Shown piece after piece: positions 27,335-36,163 of a DNA stretch of 64,000 bases. The notes beneath the pieces were generated by a model. That model saw only the letters and a list, made by a program, of their open reading frames with translations. It did no database searches and was not told the origin of the DNA. This stretch comes from Clostridia bacterium (lineage in GTDB: Bacteria; Bacillota; DAOUPZ01): contig DAOUPZ010000005.1 in the NCBI GenBank assembly GCA_030625885.1, forward strand, positions 62,001 through 126,000, in the 5' to 3' direction. Position 1 is the stretch's first letter. Every line of letters starts with the position of its first letter. The translations under genes and the position numbers were made by a program.

Positions 27335-27808
27335 TCACTGTGAAAGATTATTCTTATTTAAAATAAAGAAATCATTTTTACGACAATAATGGATCATTGC
27401 TAATAAAACAAATGCTTCAGGAATAAAATGTACCAAACGTAAGAAAAAGCTGTCCATTACTTTCAACATAGATAAACCTGTTACTGCAATAAATAGAAAC
27501 GTATAAATACATTCAATCCCTATATATATAGCAAATCCCAATAAAATTGCAACTAAACACTTTCTATAATTTAAACCACCAATAAAATGAAGCAATAAAT
27601 AAGAACAAAACAACAACAAAAAAGAATGAATTCCAAATGGAACCCATAACATGATCAGGTAACAAATCATGCCATAACCCAATCCAAACAGTCCCATTTT
27701 TTTTCTGTTTATTTTTTCACTAATCAAGCATAGTCCCAAATTGATAATAAGCATAATTTCCGGTACGGAAATAAATAGTACAACCCATAGCAATTGAAAA
27801 TGATCCAT
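27335..27808 (-). CDS. small polytopic membrane protein, partner of sensor kinase
   Basis: 157 residues with about five hydrophobic segments and no soluble domain. No family recognised. It stops 14 bp before the kinase start, and AAGGAGATAACAT precedes its ATG. The pair looks like an AgrC whose membrane sensor has been split off as a separate subunit; this is inference from topology and position. Confidence 0.7.
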   Translation of the reverse strand: MDHFQLLWVVLFISVPEIMLIINLGLCLISEKINRKKMGLFGLGYGMICYLIMLWVPFGIHSFLLLFCSYLLLHFIGGLNYRKCLVAILLGFAIYIGIECIYTFLFIAVTGLSMLKVMDSFFLRLVHFIPEAFVLLAMIHYCRKNDFFILNKNNLSQ

Positions 27809-27950
27809 ATGTTATCTCCTTATAAAACAGTATTACAAGTAGTAAGACTAAGACTAAATTCTTCATAATAAAATATTTTCCTGCAATTTATTAGAAATAA
27901 TTTCATATTGTAGAAATATTATGAAATTATCCTTTTTACTCCTTAACGAT

Positions 27951-27976
27951 ATAAAAAATACCCCCTAAGGGGTATT
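27951..27976 (-). terminator. terminator of the SIMPL-domain gene
   Basis: Minus-strand AATACCCCTTAGGGGGTATTTTTTA; the stem includes the final codons of the gene. Confidence 0.8.
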
Positions 27977-28414
27977 CGTTTGTATACCATATGTAACTCG
28001 TACAGACCCTACCACTTTCAATGGTTTAGGTACGAGCGCATACGATTCGTTTTCTTCTATTTTATTATTAGAAACAAATTGAATCGGTTCTTCTTTAGTT
28101 TGCACAACAGGTCCTAATTTGATATGAAGCATATTTGCAATAACTTGAGCCCTTTGTTGAGCATCTTTCAAAGCAACCTGCAAAATCTTATCATAAATTT
28201 GGTTATTTTCAGTATGACATAATGCAATACCATTAACACAATCCGCATCATAAAAAAGATGCGCCTGTTCAGATGTAAGTAATACGGTGCCATAACCACA
28301 AATAATCAATTCAGCAGATTCTGCAGCAAAAGATACACTCGTACCTGCCGTCAGTAACACAACCCATATCATAATCAACCCTAATGTTAATATCAAACGA
28401 TCATATCGTTTCAT
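27965..28414 (-). CDS. exported SIMPL-domain (DUF541) protein, short
   Basis: 149 residues with a signal peptide ending near VSFAAES. The rest resembles part of a SIMPL domain (GYGTVLLTSEQA; DAQQRAQVIANMLHIKLGPV; VRVTYGI). Typical SIMPL proteins are about 220-240 residues, so this is short. ATG 28414 has GGAGAG 7 nt upstream; the longer frames to 28432 or 28558 have no site and would bury the signal peptide. Function unknown. Confidence 0.65.
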   Translation of the reverse strand: MKRYDRLILTLGLIMIWVVLLTAGTSVSFAAESAELIICGYGTVLLTSEQAHLFYDADCVNGIALCHTENNQIYDKILQVALKDAQQRAQVIANMLHIKLGPVVQTKEEPIQFVSNNKIEENESYALVPKPLKVVGSVRVTYGIQTNTP

Positions 28415-28610
28415 TTCTATTCTCTCCTTCATCCCACTTTCCTTCATGTAAATTCTTCTTAATAAGTTAGACGCAAGAGAGAAAATTTTTGTTCCCCCAT
28501 AAAGGTTTTTGTTATCATCTCTTATCTTTTTTTGTAATACATTTAGGACAGTTACCATGGCATGATATGAATAAGCATATTAATTATAAAACTAGCGCTT
28601 TTATTACAGA

Positions 28611-29642
28611 TTAATTTCTTTTCATCCTATTTCCATGTCCTTGTCCTACTTTTCGTCCTAAGGCATTAATTAATTTTTTAGCTTCTTCCAAATCCAGCGC
28701 TGCCTTGTTGGGATAGATTTCATAATGCTTGCGATTTTCAACAGGCGATATATTGGGCATCAAAACATTCGCCCCTGCTTCCAAAGCTCGTTTTCGACCT
28801 TCAGGATGAATGGTCTCAATTGCAGTGGTAGCAGGCATATTGATATCTTTGAGTACAATTCGTGATACAGCCACCGCTTTTAATGTTAATGTTAGATCTC
28901 CCATTTTTTCATCTTTGAGCGGCGTCTGAGCATGGGGAATAAAAGGGCCAATACCGACCATATCCACATTCATACGCTTCATAAAAAGAATATCCTGTGC
29001 TAAATCTGAAAGACTTTGTCCCGGTAAACCTACCATACAACCGGAACCCACTTCATATCCCAATTCTCTCAGCCAAGCTATACACTGTATCCGTTCCCGC
29101 CACAGTGAATCTGGCTTTAGCTTCTTAAAAATGAGCGGATTCATAATTTCGTGCTTTAATAAATAACGATTGGCACCCGCTTCACGAAAGCGCTTGTAAT
29201 CTTCCCGGTCTTTTTCCCCCAGACTTAACGTCACTACCAAATCAGTTTCCTTTTTAATTTTTGCAATCATCTTTTCTAACATATCAGTGGAATAATAGGG
29301 ATCTTCTCCTGATTGTAAAACAATTGTCTTAAATCCATGATGTTCAGCGCGGTAAGCGGTATCGATAATCTCTTCTTCTGTCATACGGTACCGCACAAGG
29401 GGTTGATTATCAAGACGCAGTCCACAATATAAACAGTTGCGGGTACAGTAGTTTGAAATTTCCAGAAGACCCCGAAGATGTACTTCCTCACCCACATACT
29501 TGTGACGAATTTTGTTTGCCAGAGAAAACAACGCTCCTGTTTCCTCCCCTTCCTGAGCAGAAAGTAATATCATCATTTCATCAATGCTCATATTTTTTTC
29601 CTGCTGAGCACGCTCAAGCGCATTTAAAAAATCCTGTTTCAT
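28611..29642 (-). CDS. hydE: [FeFe]-hydrogenase maturase HydE
   Basis: Radical SAM enzyme that helps build the H-cluster di-iron subsite. 343 residues; CTRNCLYCG is the CxxxCxxC cluster motif. VLQSGEDPYY, SLGEKDREDY and GCMVGLPGQ, with GIGPFIPHAQTPL, match HydE. ATG 29642 has AAGGGG about 6 nt upstream. HydF and HydG are not in the window; the TM1266-type regulator at 16479 belongs to the same functional set. BioB or PylB are less likely. Confidence 0.88.
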   Translation of the reverse strand: MKQDFLNALERAQQEKNMSIDEMMILLSAQEGEETGALFSLANKIRHKYVGEEVHLRGLLEISNYCTRNCLYCGLRLDNQPLVRYRMTEEEIIDTAYRAEHHGFKTIVLQSGEDPYYSTDMLEKMIAKIKKETDLVVTLSLGEKDREDYKRFREAGANRYLLKHEIMNPLIFKKLKPDSLWRERIQCIAWLRELGYEVGSGCMVGLPGQSLSDLAQDILFMKRMNVDMVGIGPFIPHAQTPLKDEKMGDLTLTLKAVAVSRIVLKDINMPATTAIETIHPEGRKRALEAGANVLMPNISPVENRKHYEIYPNKAALDLEEAKKLINALGRKVGQGHGNRMKRN

Positions 29643-29677
29643 GTTTTTCCCCTTTCCCATCATATCAAAAATTTCAT

Positions 29678-31288
29678 CTAACGATCTGTGCTTGTTGCTT
29701 GATTAATAACGCCTATATCTTCTAATATATCTTCAATTTGATCCATTGATTTTGGTTTATCTTCCTCCATTAAACGCTTCATTTCTACTAATTGGGTTGC
29801 TAAAGCATCCATTTGTTTTTGCAACCGTTCTTTCCGTACTGCATCCATGTCCATAACATCGTCCTCAGATACCGTTTGTGTTGCTTGCGGCTTAAGTAAT
29901 ATGCAATCTTTGAGCTGTGGAACATAAGTTGCTAAACCCAGTTCACCATTAATTTTCTTTTCTAACGCCAAACTGCCTTCTTCTTCTCCATGCACTAGGA
30001 AAACTTTTTTCGGCTTCTGTTCAAATCCATTTAACCATTTCAGAAGACCATTCTGATCCGCATGTGCCGAAAAGCCGCTAATAGAATGAACATGAGCTCT
30101 CACGGCAATTTCCTCACCAAATATTTTTACCTTTTTAGCACCCTCCAAAATACTTCTCCCTAAAGTTCCCTGGGCTTGATAACCCACGAAAACAACGCTT
30201 GATTCGGGGCGCCAAAGATTGTATTTTAAATGATGCTTAATGCGACCCGCTTCAGCCATCCCGCTGGCGGATATAATGATGGCGCTTTCATCTACCTCAT
30301 TGATTGCCATTGATTCTTCAACTTTCCGTGTAAAGGCCAGCCCCGGGAACCAAAAAGGATCATCGCCCTCTTCTAATAATGCTTGTGTTTCTTTGTCAAA
30401 AACCTCCAAATGCTCTTTGAATATTTTAGTAGCAGAAATAGCCAGGGGGCTGTCAACATAAACAGGAATAGAAGGAATGATGCGGTTTTGGACAAAATAA
30501 TTCAAATAATAAAGTATTTCCTGCGTCCGTTCCACAGCAAAAGCAGGAATAACCACATTTCCGCCTCGAGCAATCGTATCTTTAATAATCATAAGTAATT
30601 TATTAACTTTTTCTTCTTTCCCTTCATGGAAACGTTTTCCATAAGTAGATTCCATAATCACATAATCTGCTTCCTTAATAATCGTAGGATCACATATAAT
30701 AGGCTGATTTGTACTCCCTAAATCACCCGAGAAAACCACCTTCATCTTTTCCCCCTGCGCCTCAAACCATAATTCAATAATAGCCGAGCCTAAGATATGC
30801 CCCGCATCTTGAAACCGAATATAAATACCAGGAGACAGCTCAATCTTTTGGCCATAAGGAAAACCTTTAAATATTTGAAGTGCTTCTAATGCTTCATCCG
30901 CCGTATATAAAGGTTCCAGCGGCGCTTTGCCTGCACGACTCCTTTTACGATTTTTCCATTCAACCTCCATTTCTTGAATGTGGCCGCTATCAGGAAGCAT
31001 GATTTTACAGAGATCAGCTGTTGCTTCAGTGGTAATAACATTCCCGTTAAACCCCTCTTTATACAAACGTGGAATCAATCCACTATGGTCAATATGTGCA
31101 TGGGTTAATAACATAAAGTCTAATTCCTCTGGTTCAAAAGAAAAATTACGACGGTTTCTCATGCGTAAATCCTGAGGACCTTGAAACATACCAAAATCAA
31201 CTAGAATCTTTTTACCTAAACCTTCCAATAAAAAGGCAGAACCCGTAACAGTCCTGGCTGCCCCTAAAAAATGTATTTTTACCATCAT
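29678..31288 (-). CDS. metallo-beta-lactamase/beta-CASP hydrolase
   Basis: 536 residues. An N-terminal MBL domain with THAHIDHSG (zinc ligands), a beta-CASP insert, ISASGMAEAGRIKHHL and a late SAHADQ plus VHGEEEG: the set seen in RNA-processing MBL-fold exonucleases/endonucleases. The last ~80 residues form a charged coiled-coil extension not part of the core. Starts at ATG 31288 or 31285 behind GAGGAGG. hydE begins 35 bp downstream. An RNase role is inferred from family. Confidence 0.87.
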   Translation of the reverse strand: MMVKIHFLGAARTVTGSAFLLEGLGKKILVDFGMFQGPQDLRMRNRRNFSFEPEELDFMLLTHAHIDHSGLIPRLYKEGFNGNVITTEATADLCKIMLPDSGHIQEMEVEWKNRKRSRAGKAPLEPLYTADEALEALQIFKGFPYGQKIELSPGIYIRFQDAGHILGSAIIELWFEAQGEKMKVVFSGDLGSTNQPIICDPTIIKEADYVIMESTYGKRFHEGKEEKVNKLLMIIKDTIARGGNVVIPAFAVERTQEILYYLNYFVQNRIIPSIPVYVDSPLAISATKIFKEHLEVFDKETQALLEEGDDPFWFPGLAFTRKVEESMAINEVDESAIIISASGMAEAGRIKHHLKYNLWRPESSVVFVGYQAQGTLGRSILEGAKKVKIFGEEIAVRAHVHSISGFSAHADQNGLLKWLNGFEQKPKKVFLVHGEEEGSLALEKKINGELGLATYVPQLKDCILLKPQATQTVSEDDVMDMDAVRKERLQKQMDALATQLVEMKRLMEEDKPKSMDQIEDILEDIGVINQATSTDR

Positions 31289-31433
31289 TTAACCTCCTCT
31301 GTTTTTATCATGGACTAGCGCTTGTTTTCCTAACCGTTAATTAATAATAATTCTATAATAATTGTATAAATCCTGTCATACTCTAGTGATTTTATCTGAA
31401 GTACCGTTTCGGTTTTATAAATATTATCCTATT

Positions 31434-31619
31434 CTAATGCTTTTTTGTCCTTTTGATTCGAATCGTCAGCGTCTTAGTAACTGTCTTTCTCTTTCGCTTT
31501 TGCTTAGTTACTTTACAGGGGGGTTCTTTAATCACTCTTTTTTTGTGTTCAATGGCACTTTCGGTCGTATAGCTGACTTCCTCTTCTTCTTGTATGGTAT
31601 TATGGTCATTATTTATCAT
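31434..31619 (-). CDS. small basic protein, unknown
   Basis: 61 residues: an acidic N-terminus (EEEE around residues 11-14), then a very basic second half with KQKRKRK and IKRTKKH. No family recognised. Called because the ATG has AAAGGGGGAG 6 nt upstream, as strong as its neighbours. A 104-codon plus-strand frame over the same DNA has no ribosome site. It could bind nucleic acid or be a spore-associated small protein. Confidence 0.55.
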   Translation of the reverse strand: MINNDHNTIQEEEEVSYTTESAIEHKKRVIKEPPCKVTKQKRKRKTVTKTLTIRIKRTKKH

Positions 31620-31703
31620 TTTTTCTCCCCCTTTCGTCCAATCATATCATTCCTTTTATTACATTATATGGGTTGATGCTTAAAATGGAATAAAATATAA
31701 AAA

Positions 31704-31743
31704 ATTAAGGAAATGGAAACTTTAAAGTTTCCATTTCCTTAAT
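31704..31743. terminator. terminator after the acetyltransferase gene
   Basis: Perfect 20-bp dyad ATTAAGGAAATGGAAACTTT and its complement, followed on the minus strand by TTTTTTATATTTT. Confidence 0.85.
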
Positions 31744-31773
31744 CAAGCAACACATATCCTACCATTAATCGTA

Positions 31774-32340
31774 TCATTTCATATAATCTTCTTTTAAGAT
31801 TGCGTACATGGCCACATCTAAAAATTTTCTTTTACTCAAATGGGGTGCATACTTTCTTAAAACGCCTTCCTTGCCAAAACCTACTTTTTCTAACGTTCTG
31901 ATTGCGCCTATGTTTTTAGGGTTAACCAAAGCCTCAATTCTATGTAACCCCATTGCCTCAAATCCAATAGCAACCACAGCTGACATCGCTTCAGTAACGA
32001 TACCCTGACCCCAATATTCTCTGGCCAGATTAACAGCAACTTCCGCTCTGGATTGACACACAAAATTAAAATAAAAGCACGTACCGATCAGTACATCTTC
32101 ACCTTTCATCGTAATGGCCCATTTAAGCGATTTCATCTTATTATACTTCTTTATATCATTTTTTATAATTTTTTCAGCAACTTTAACAGATTTAGGTCCA
32201 TCCCAATCATAATATTTGATGACCTTAGGATCCGAAAAATAATGATAAAAATCTTCAGAATCTTCAACTCTCAGTTCTCTTAAAATCAATCGTTCTGTTT
32301 CTATCACTGGGAATACCTCAAATACATCTTCAAAACCCAT
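31774..32340 (-). CDS. GNAT acetyltransferase, RimJ/RimL type
   Basis: 188 residues of one GNAT domain: ETERLILRELRVED at the N-terminus, acetyl-CoA motif REYWGQGIVTEAM and the late NIGAIRTLEKVGF. Usual for RimJ/RimL-like N-acetyltransferases; the acceptor is unknown. It follows kamA on the same strand after 246 bp, so an AblB-like role acetylating beta-lysine is conceivable, but it does not resemble AblB. Confidence 0.85.
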   Translation of the reverse strand: MGFEDVFEVFPVIETERLILRELRVEDSEDFYHYFSDPKVIKYYDWDGPKSVKVAEKIIKNDIKKYNKMKSLKWAITMKGEDVLIGTCFYFNFVCQSRAEVAVNLAREYWGQGIVTEAMSAVVAIGFEAMGLHRIEALVNPKNIGAIRTLEKVGFGKEGVLRKYAPHLSKRKFLDVAMYAILKEDYMK

Positions 32341-32397
32341 CTTTGTTCCTCCTTACATGCTTTATCGAATCATTAGAAAAACACAGCATATAATACA

Positions 32398-32579
32398 AGG
32401 CATGGTTATGCTGGAAGACAACTTGTCGCGTCGGTGGTCTCATTAGTATCAAATATCAGCCATCTAGACTTATGACTCACATTTTTCTATCTTGTACAAA
32501 TTTCTTTAGCTTAGAAGGTGTCTGGAAGCATAACCATGCCTAAGTACTAACTTTCACGCTAAAGATTATGCTGGAAGAC
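32398..32579. repeat. structured spacer with inverted and direct repeats
   Basis: A perfect 15-bp inverted repeat, AGGCATGGTTATGCT (32398-32412) and its complement (32527-32541), encloses about 114 bp. The 14-mer TTATGCTGGAAGAC occurs twice in direct orientation (32406-32419, 32566-32579). No frame. It lies between kamA and the acetyltransferase; could be a MITE-like remnant or a leader RNA. Confidence 0.6.
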
Positions 32580-32586
32580 CGCTTTT

Positions 32587-33774
32587 TTATTCCAGCAGCA
32601 TTTTTTCTACCCCCAACACCTCTTTGCTATAACACTTCTTACAATGACAACTTGTGCCCCTCTCTTGCGGCAAAGTATATGTAAATAATTTCCCTTCATA
32701 ATTTCTTAAAATTAACTTATTGTCATTCTCTGATAGAACATAATTGGGCTGGATCGGAATTTTTCCACCCCCATTAGGGGTATCAACAATATAGGTAGGC
32801 ACGCAAAAACCGGATATATGTCCTCTTAATCCTTCAATAATTTCTATTCCCTTCGCCACGGAAGTACGAAAATGATTAATTCCTTTGGCAACATCACACT
32901 GATATAGATAGTAAGGTCTTACCCGAATTTTAACGAGTTCTGTAAGGAGTTCTCTCATAATATATACACAATCATTTACGTCTCTTAGGAGAACGGATTG
33001 ATTTCCCAGCGGTATCCCACCATCCACAATCTTCTCACACGCTTCTTTAGAATAAGACGTAATCTCTTTGGGGTGGTTAAACTGCGTATTAACCCAAATA
33101 GGTTGATATTTTTGTAGCATTTTTATTAAATCATCGGTAATACGTTGTGGCAAAACCACCGGCACCCGCGTACCAATTCTGATAATTTCAACATGCGGAA
33201 TATTGCGCAGGCCTTTAATAATATATTCTAGATCCCCGTCATTCAGTAATAAAGGCTCACCACCTGACAAAAGAACATCTCTTACTTTGGGATTGGATTT
33301 AATATAAGCAATTCCCTCATCAATTTGAGTCCTGTTAATAACCGTCTCCTCATGACCTACCATTCTTCTTCTTGTACAATGGCGACAGTACATCGAACAT
33401 TGATTAAAAATAAGGAATAAAACTCGGTCGGGATAGCGATGTACAATACATGGCACTGGCGAATCCCCATCTTCATTAAGCGGATCTTCCATATCCCCTT
33501 TGAAAGATTCCAGTTCCCTTACATCCGGCACCGCTTGCTTGCGTATAGGACAATACGGATCATTAGGATCAATAAGCGAGGCATAGTATGGTGTAATAGC
33601 CATCTTGAATTTTCCCAAGCATGATATTAACCCTTTTTCTTCATCTTCTGAAAGAGGGATGATTTCCTTTACTTGTCCAATAGTAGTAATTCTATGGTTT
33701 AGTTGCCAGTGATAATCATTCCACTCCTGATGTGTTACTTCTTTAAACATCTCTAACTGCTTATAATCTCTCAC
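32587..33774 (-). CDS. kamA: lysine 2,3-aminomutase
   Basis: Radical SAM/PLP enzyme turning L-lysine into L-beta-lysine. 395 residues with the cluster motif CSMYCRHC, LSGGEPLLL, and the Asp residues that hold the lysine side-chain amine in the known enzyme (YLYQCD and IVDTPNGGGK); glutamate 2,3-aminomutase has other residues there. GTG 33774 is chosen since GGGAGGTG is about 6 nt upstream; the longer TTG frame overlaps the previous gene. Last gene of the ATP-grasp cluster, so beta-lysine may be a substrate of those ligases. Confidence 0.88.
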   Translation of the reverse strand: MRDYKQLEMFKEVTHQEWNDYHWQLNHRITTIGQVKEIIPLSEDEEKGLISCLGKFKMAITPYYASLIDPNDPYCPIRKQAVPDVRELESFKGDMEDPLNEDGDSPVPCIVHRYPDRVLFLIFNQCSMYCRHCTRRRMVGHEETVINRTQIDEGIAYIKSNPKVRDVLLSGGEPLLLNDGDLEYIIKGLRNIPHVEIIRIGTRVPVVLPQRITDDLIKMLQKYQPIWVNTQFNHPKEITSYSKEACEKIVDGGIPLGNQSVLLRDVNDCVYIMRELLTELVKIRVRPYYLYQCDVAKGINHFRTSVAKGIEIIEGLRGHISGFCVPTYIVDTPNGGGKIPIQPNYVLSENDNKLILRNYEGKLFTYTLPQERGTSCHCKKCYSKEVLGVEKMLLE

Positions 33775-33787
33775 TGTTTCCACCTCC

Positions 33788-34780
33788 CTATATGTGATAG
33801 TCAATATGATTCCTCAATAGGGCATTGCGCAAAATTCTTCTTATTAACGCTTCAAAGGAAATCCCCATTCTCTCCGCAGCATAAGGAAGGTCACTATATC
33901 CCTTACTCAACCCTGGCAGAGGATTGAGTTCAATAAAATTTAATTTCCCTTCAGCATCACAGCGAAAGTCGATCCGTGCCATATCCTTACAATCAAATAA
34001 TACAAAAATCTCTTTTGCTGCTTTTTCCATCTCATCTCTTTCTGCTTGCGTCAATTGGGGTGGGCAGTGATATTCAACGCATTCTTTATAATTCTTTTTA
34101 ACCTCATAGGAATAAACATCATACTTCCCAAAATGTTTTTTATAGACAATTTCCATTGGGGGCAATACTATAATATGATCTCCTTCTTGCAACAAGCCAA
34201 TCGTAAATTCTCTTCCCGTTAAAAATTCCTCCACTAGCACCGGTTGTTGATATTGAGACAACAATCGCTGCAACAATGGATAAAGATCCGCATCATTATC
34301 AGCTGTACACGCATCAAAAATCCCTTTACTTGAACCTTCCTGATTGGGTTTTAAAATAACAGGAAATCTGATATCCTCAACCAATTTCTCATCTACTTTA
34401 TGAAACAACTGATGTTTAGGCGTTCTAATCCCAACTGATTGAACAATCACTTTAGTCAGATGTTTATCTAAACTAAGACATAGTGATGTTTCGTCTGATC
34501 CCGTATAAGGAATTTGTAGTATATTCAAAAATCCCGGAATTTCTGCTTCTCTTCCCCGCCCTTGAATTCCCTCCGCAATATTAAACACAATATCGGGTTT
34601 ATTCTTTATCGTATCGATGATGGTTTCATTCGCTTCTAAAAGAATGACGTCACAACCAAAATTCTTAATTGTTTCAGCCAGAATAGTGATCGTTTTTTCA
34701 TCATCATATTCTGCTTCTAGATCTGAACCCATTTTGCGTTTTAAATTATAGGTGATCCCGACCTTTAATTGATCCTTCAT
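33788..34780 (-). CDS. D-Ala-D-Ala-ligase-like ATP-grasp enzyme
   Basis: 330 residues with ATP-grasp features of the Ddl family: FPVILKPNQEGSSKG, VLVEEFLTGREFT, ARIDFRC and FIELNPLPGLS. The N-terminus lacks the GGxSxERE motif of true Ddl (it reads GITYNLKRKMG), so the substrate probably is not D-Ala. The start overlaps the stop of the preceding ATP-grasp gene (ATGA), and kamA begins 13 nt after its stop: tight coupling suggests use of beta-lysine or another amino acid. Confidence 0.82.
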   Translation of the reverse strand: MKDQLKVGITYNLKRKMGSDLEAEYDDEKTITILAETIKNFGCDVILLEANETIIDTIKNKPDIVFNIAEGIQGRGREAEIPGFLNILQIPYTGSDETSLCLSLDKHLTKVIVQSVGIRTPKHQLFHKVDEKLVEDIRFPVILKPNQEGSSKGIFDACTADNDADLYPLLQRLLSQYQQPVLVEEFLTGREFTIGLLQEGDHIIVLPPMEIVYKKHFGKYDVYSYEVKKNYKECVEYHCPPQLTQAERDEMEKAAKEIFVLFDCKDMARIDFRCDAEGKLNFIELNPLPGLSKGYSDLPYAAERMGISFEALIRRILRNALLRNHIDYHI

Positions 34781-36144
34781 CTCCCTTCACCTTCCTCGTA
34801 AAATCCGGCTAAACTCTTGGCATAGTCTAATATTCGTATTTTCATTGTTTTGTACATCCGTTTATCATGAATATAAAGCGGCACCTCATATTCATGCAGC
34901 ACATTAATCTCAATAAGCCAGGGATGATACGAGGCATCTAAAACAATATCTAACCCTAAGTCCCCATATATACCACTCCCATAACAATCCAAAGTACCAC
35001 AAGATCGTGTACATAAATAAACAATCTCTTCTTCTATTTCTTTAATCACATCCGCAGGTAATTTTCCTGTTTTTTCTAACGTTTCATTAAAGGGCATCTG
35101 AATACCATAATAGTAGGAATGGCTGTCAAGCCCGCCTGCATGCCCCAACAAAGCAACAATTCCCGTACATTTCCATTCCTTGCTGGCATCCTTTTGCATA
35201 ATCACCCGAAAAACAATCTTTCTGCCTTCGTATGTTAATACTGGAATGCCTTGTTGGACAATATACGGCTCCTGAGCAACAATTTTATCTACCATTAACG
35301 CCAATTCTCCTTTATTCACACAAACAATAGTCTCAGTCGTTTTTCCCTTGAGATCAGGCCGATACTTAAAATAGTCTCCTTTCTTTTTTCGGGTAACCGC
35401 AACAATCCCATCTCCCAAACCGGAATTAACCGGCTTGAGAAAAACCATATGATATAAGTGAAGCATATCATCTAAATCGTGTGATGAATAAAGCAACCGG
35501 GTTTCCGGTAAATACGGCGTGAGTAAAGGATCTTTCTCTAACCATTGTGCTGTTTGCTTCTTATCAAACCAGGGATAGTTAATGATTTTGTCACCCATTT
35601 CAGATTTTAAGTGTTTATAAACCGGTTTTGGGATATGAGGCCGTCGGAATATAACATCCGGATAGGGGAATATCGCTTCTTTCCATGGCAGTTCTCCTTT
35701 GGGAACATGCGGTTGATAATAATATCCGGTAATTGTTTTTTGATCCATGTCAATACCATCAAGGCTGAATACATAAACCATTCCATTGATTCTTTCATAC
35801 TTAGAGGTATACGAACAAAATTTTTTCAGGCGTTTTTTTGACAACAGTTCTGCTTTATGCGCTAATAACAGGCCAATAATCGGTCCAATATGCATTTCAC
35901 CATTCTCAAAAGAAATATCATATGGAATATCAAGTGGCAACAAGAAAAAATTGACTAAATCTGAAGATATCTTAATTTCATTCTCTTTTAAGCTTTTATC
36001 AGAAAAAACTTTAACTTCTTTCCACCTGGCACCTACTTTAACTCTAATTTCACCCGGCACTTGGATGTTATTGTCATTAATAACTCGGGACGACAGCGTC
36101 AACTTGTTATGTAAACTATTATTGGAAATTATTTCATAAGACAT
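34777..36144 (-). CDS. YheC/YheD-family ATP-grasp protein, subgroup I
   Basis: 455 residues. An N-terminal beta-rich region ends in HIGPIIGLLL; the ATP-grasp part has FLKPVNSGLGDGI, YIVQQGI, FRVIMQKD and a final LDIVLD...WLIEINVL metal site, all intact. The family is known as spore-coat associated in Bacillus; the reaction is not established. ATG 36144 follows GGGGAGGAG; the frame extends to 36192 without a site. The stop overlaps the Ddl-like start. Confidence 0.85.
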   Translation of the reverse strand: MSYEIISNNSLHNKLTLSSRVINDNNIQVPGEIRVKVGARWKEVKVFSDKSLKENEIKISSDLVNFFLLPLDIPYDISFENGEMHIGPIIGLLLAHKAELLSKKRLKKFCSYTSKYERINGMVYVFSLDGIDMDQKTITGYYYQPHVPKGELPWKEAIFPYPDVIFRRPHIPKPVYKHLKSEMGDKIINYPWFDKKQTAQWLEKDPLLTPYLPETRLLYSSHDLDDMLHLYHMVFLKPVNSGLGDGIVAVTRKKKGDYFKYRPDLKGKTTETIVCVNKGELALMVDKIVAQEPYIVQQGIPVLTYEGRKIVFRVIMQKDASKEWKCTGIVALLGHAGGLDSHSYYYGIQMPFNETLEKTGKLPADVIKEIEEEIVYLCTRSCGTLDCYGSGIYGDLGLDIVLDASYHPWLIEINVLHEYEVPLYIHDKRMYKTMKIRILDYAKSLAGFYEEGEGR

Positions 36145-36163
36145 TTTTCTCCTCCCCTCTATT

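Noticed and set aside
28611-29642. Biotin synthase or PylB
   Set aside because: Motifs and the hydrogenase-linked context fit HydE; no biotin or pyrrolysine genes nearby.
31362-31676. 104-codon plus-strand frame
   Set aside because: No ribosome site, and the opposite-strand small basic gene (31434-31619) has a strong one.
32341-32586. T-box or lysine riboswitch before the acetyltransferase
   Set aside because: No T-box consensus and no recognisable riboswitch core; only inverted and direct repeats can be shown.
32587-33774. Glutamate 2,3-aminomutase
   Set aside because: Both Asp residues that bind the lysine side-chain amine are present in YLYQCD and IVDTPNGGGK.
33788-34780. Second true D-Ala-D-Ala ligase
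   Set aside because: The N-terminal GGxSxERE motif is missing, and the gene is locked into the ATP-grasp/kamA operon.
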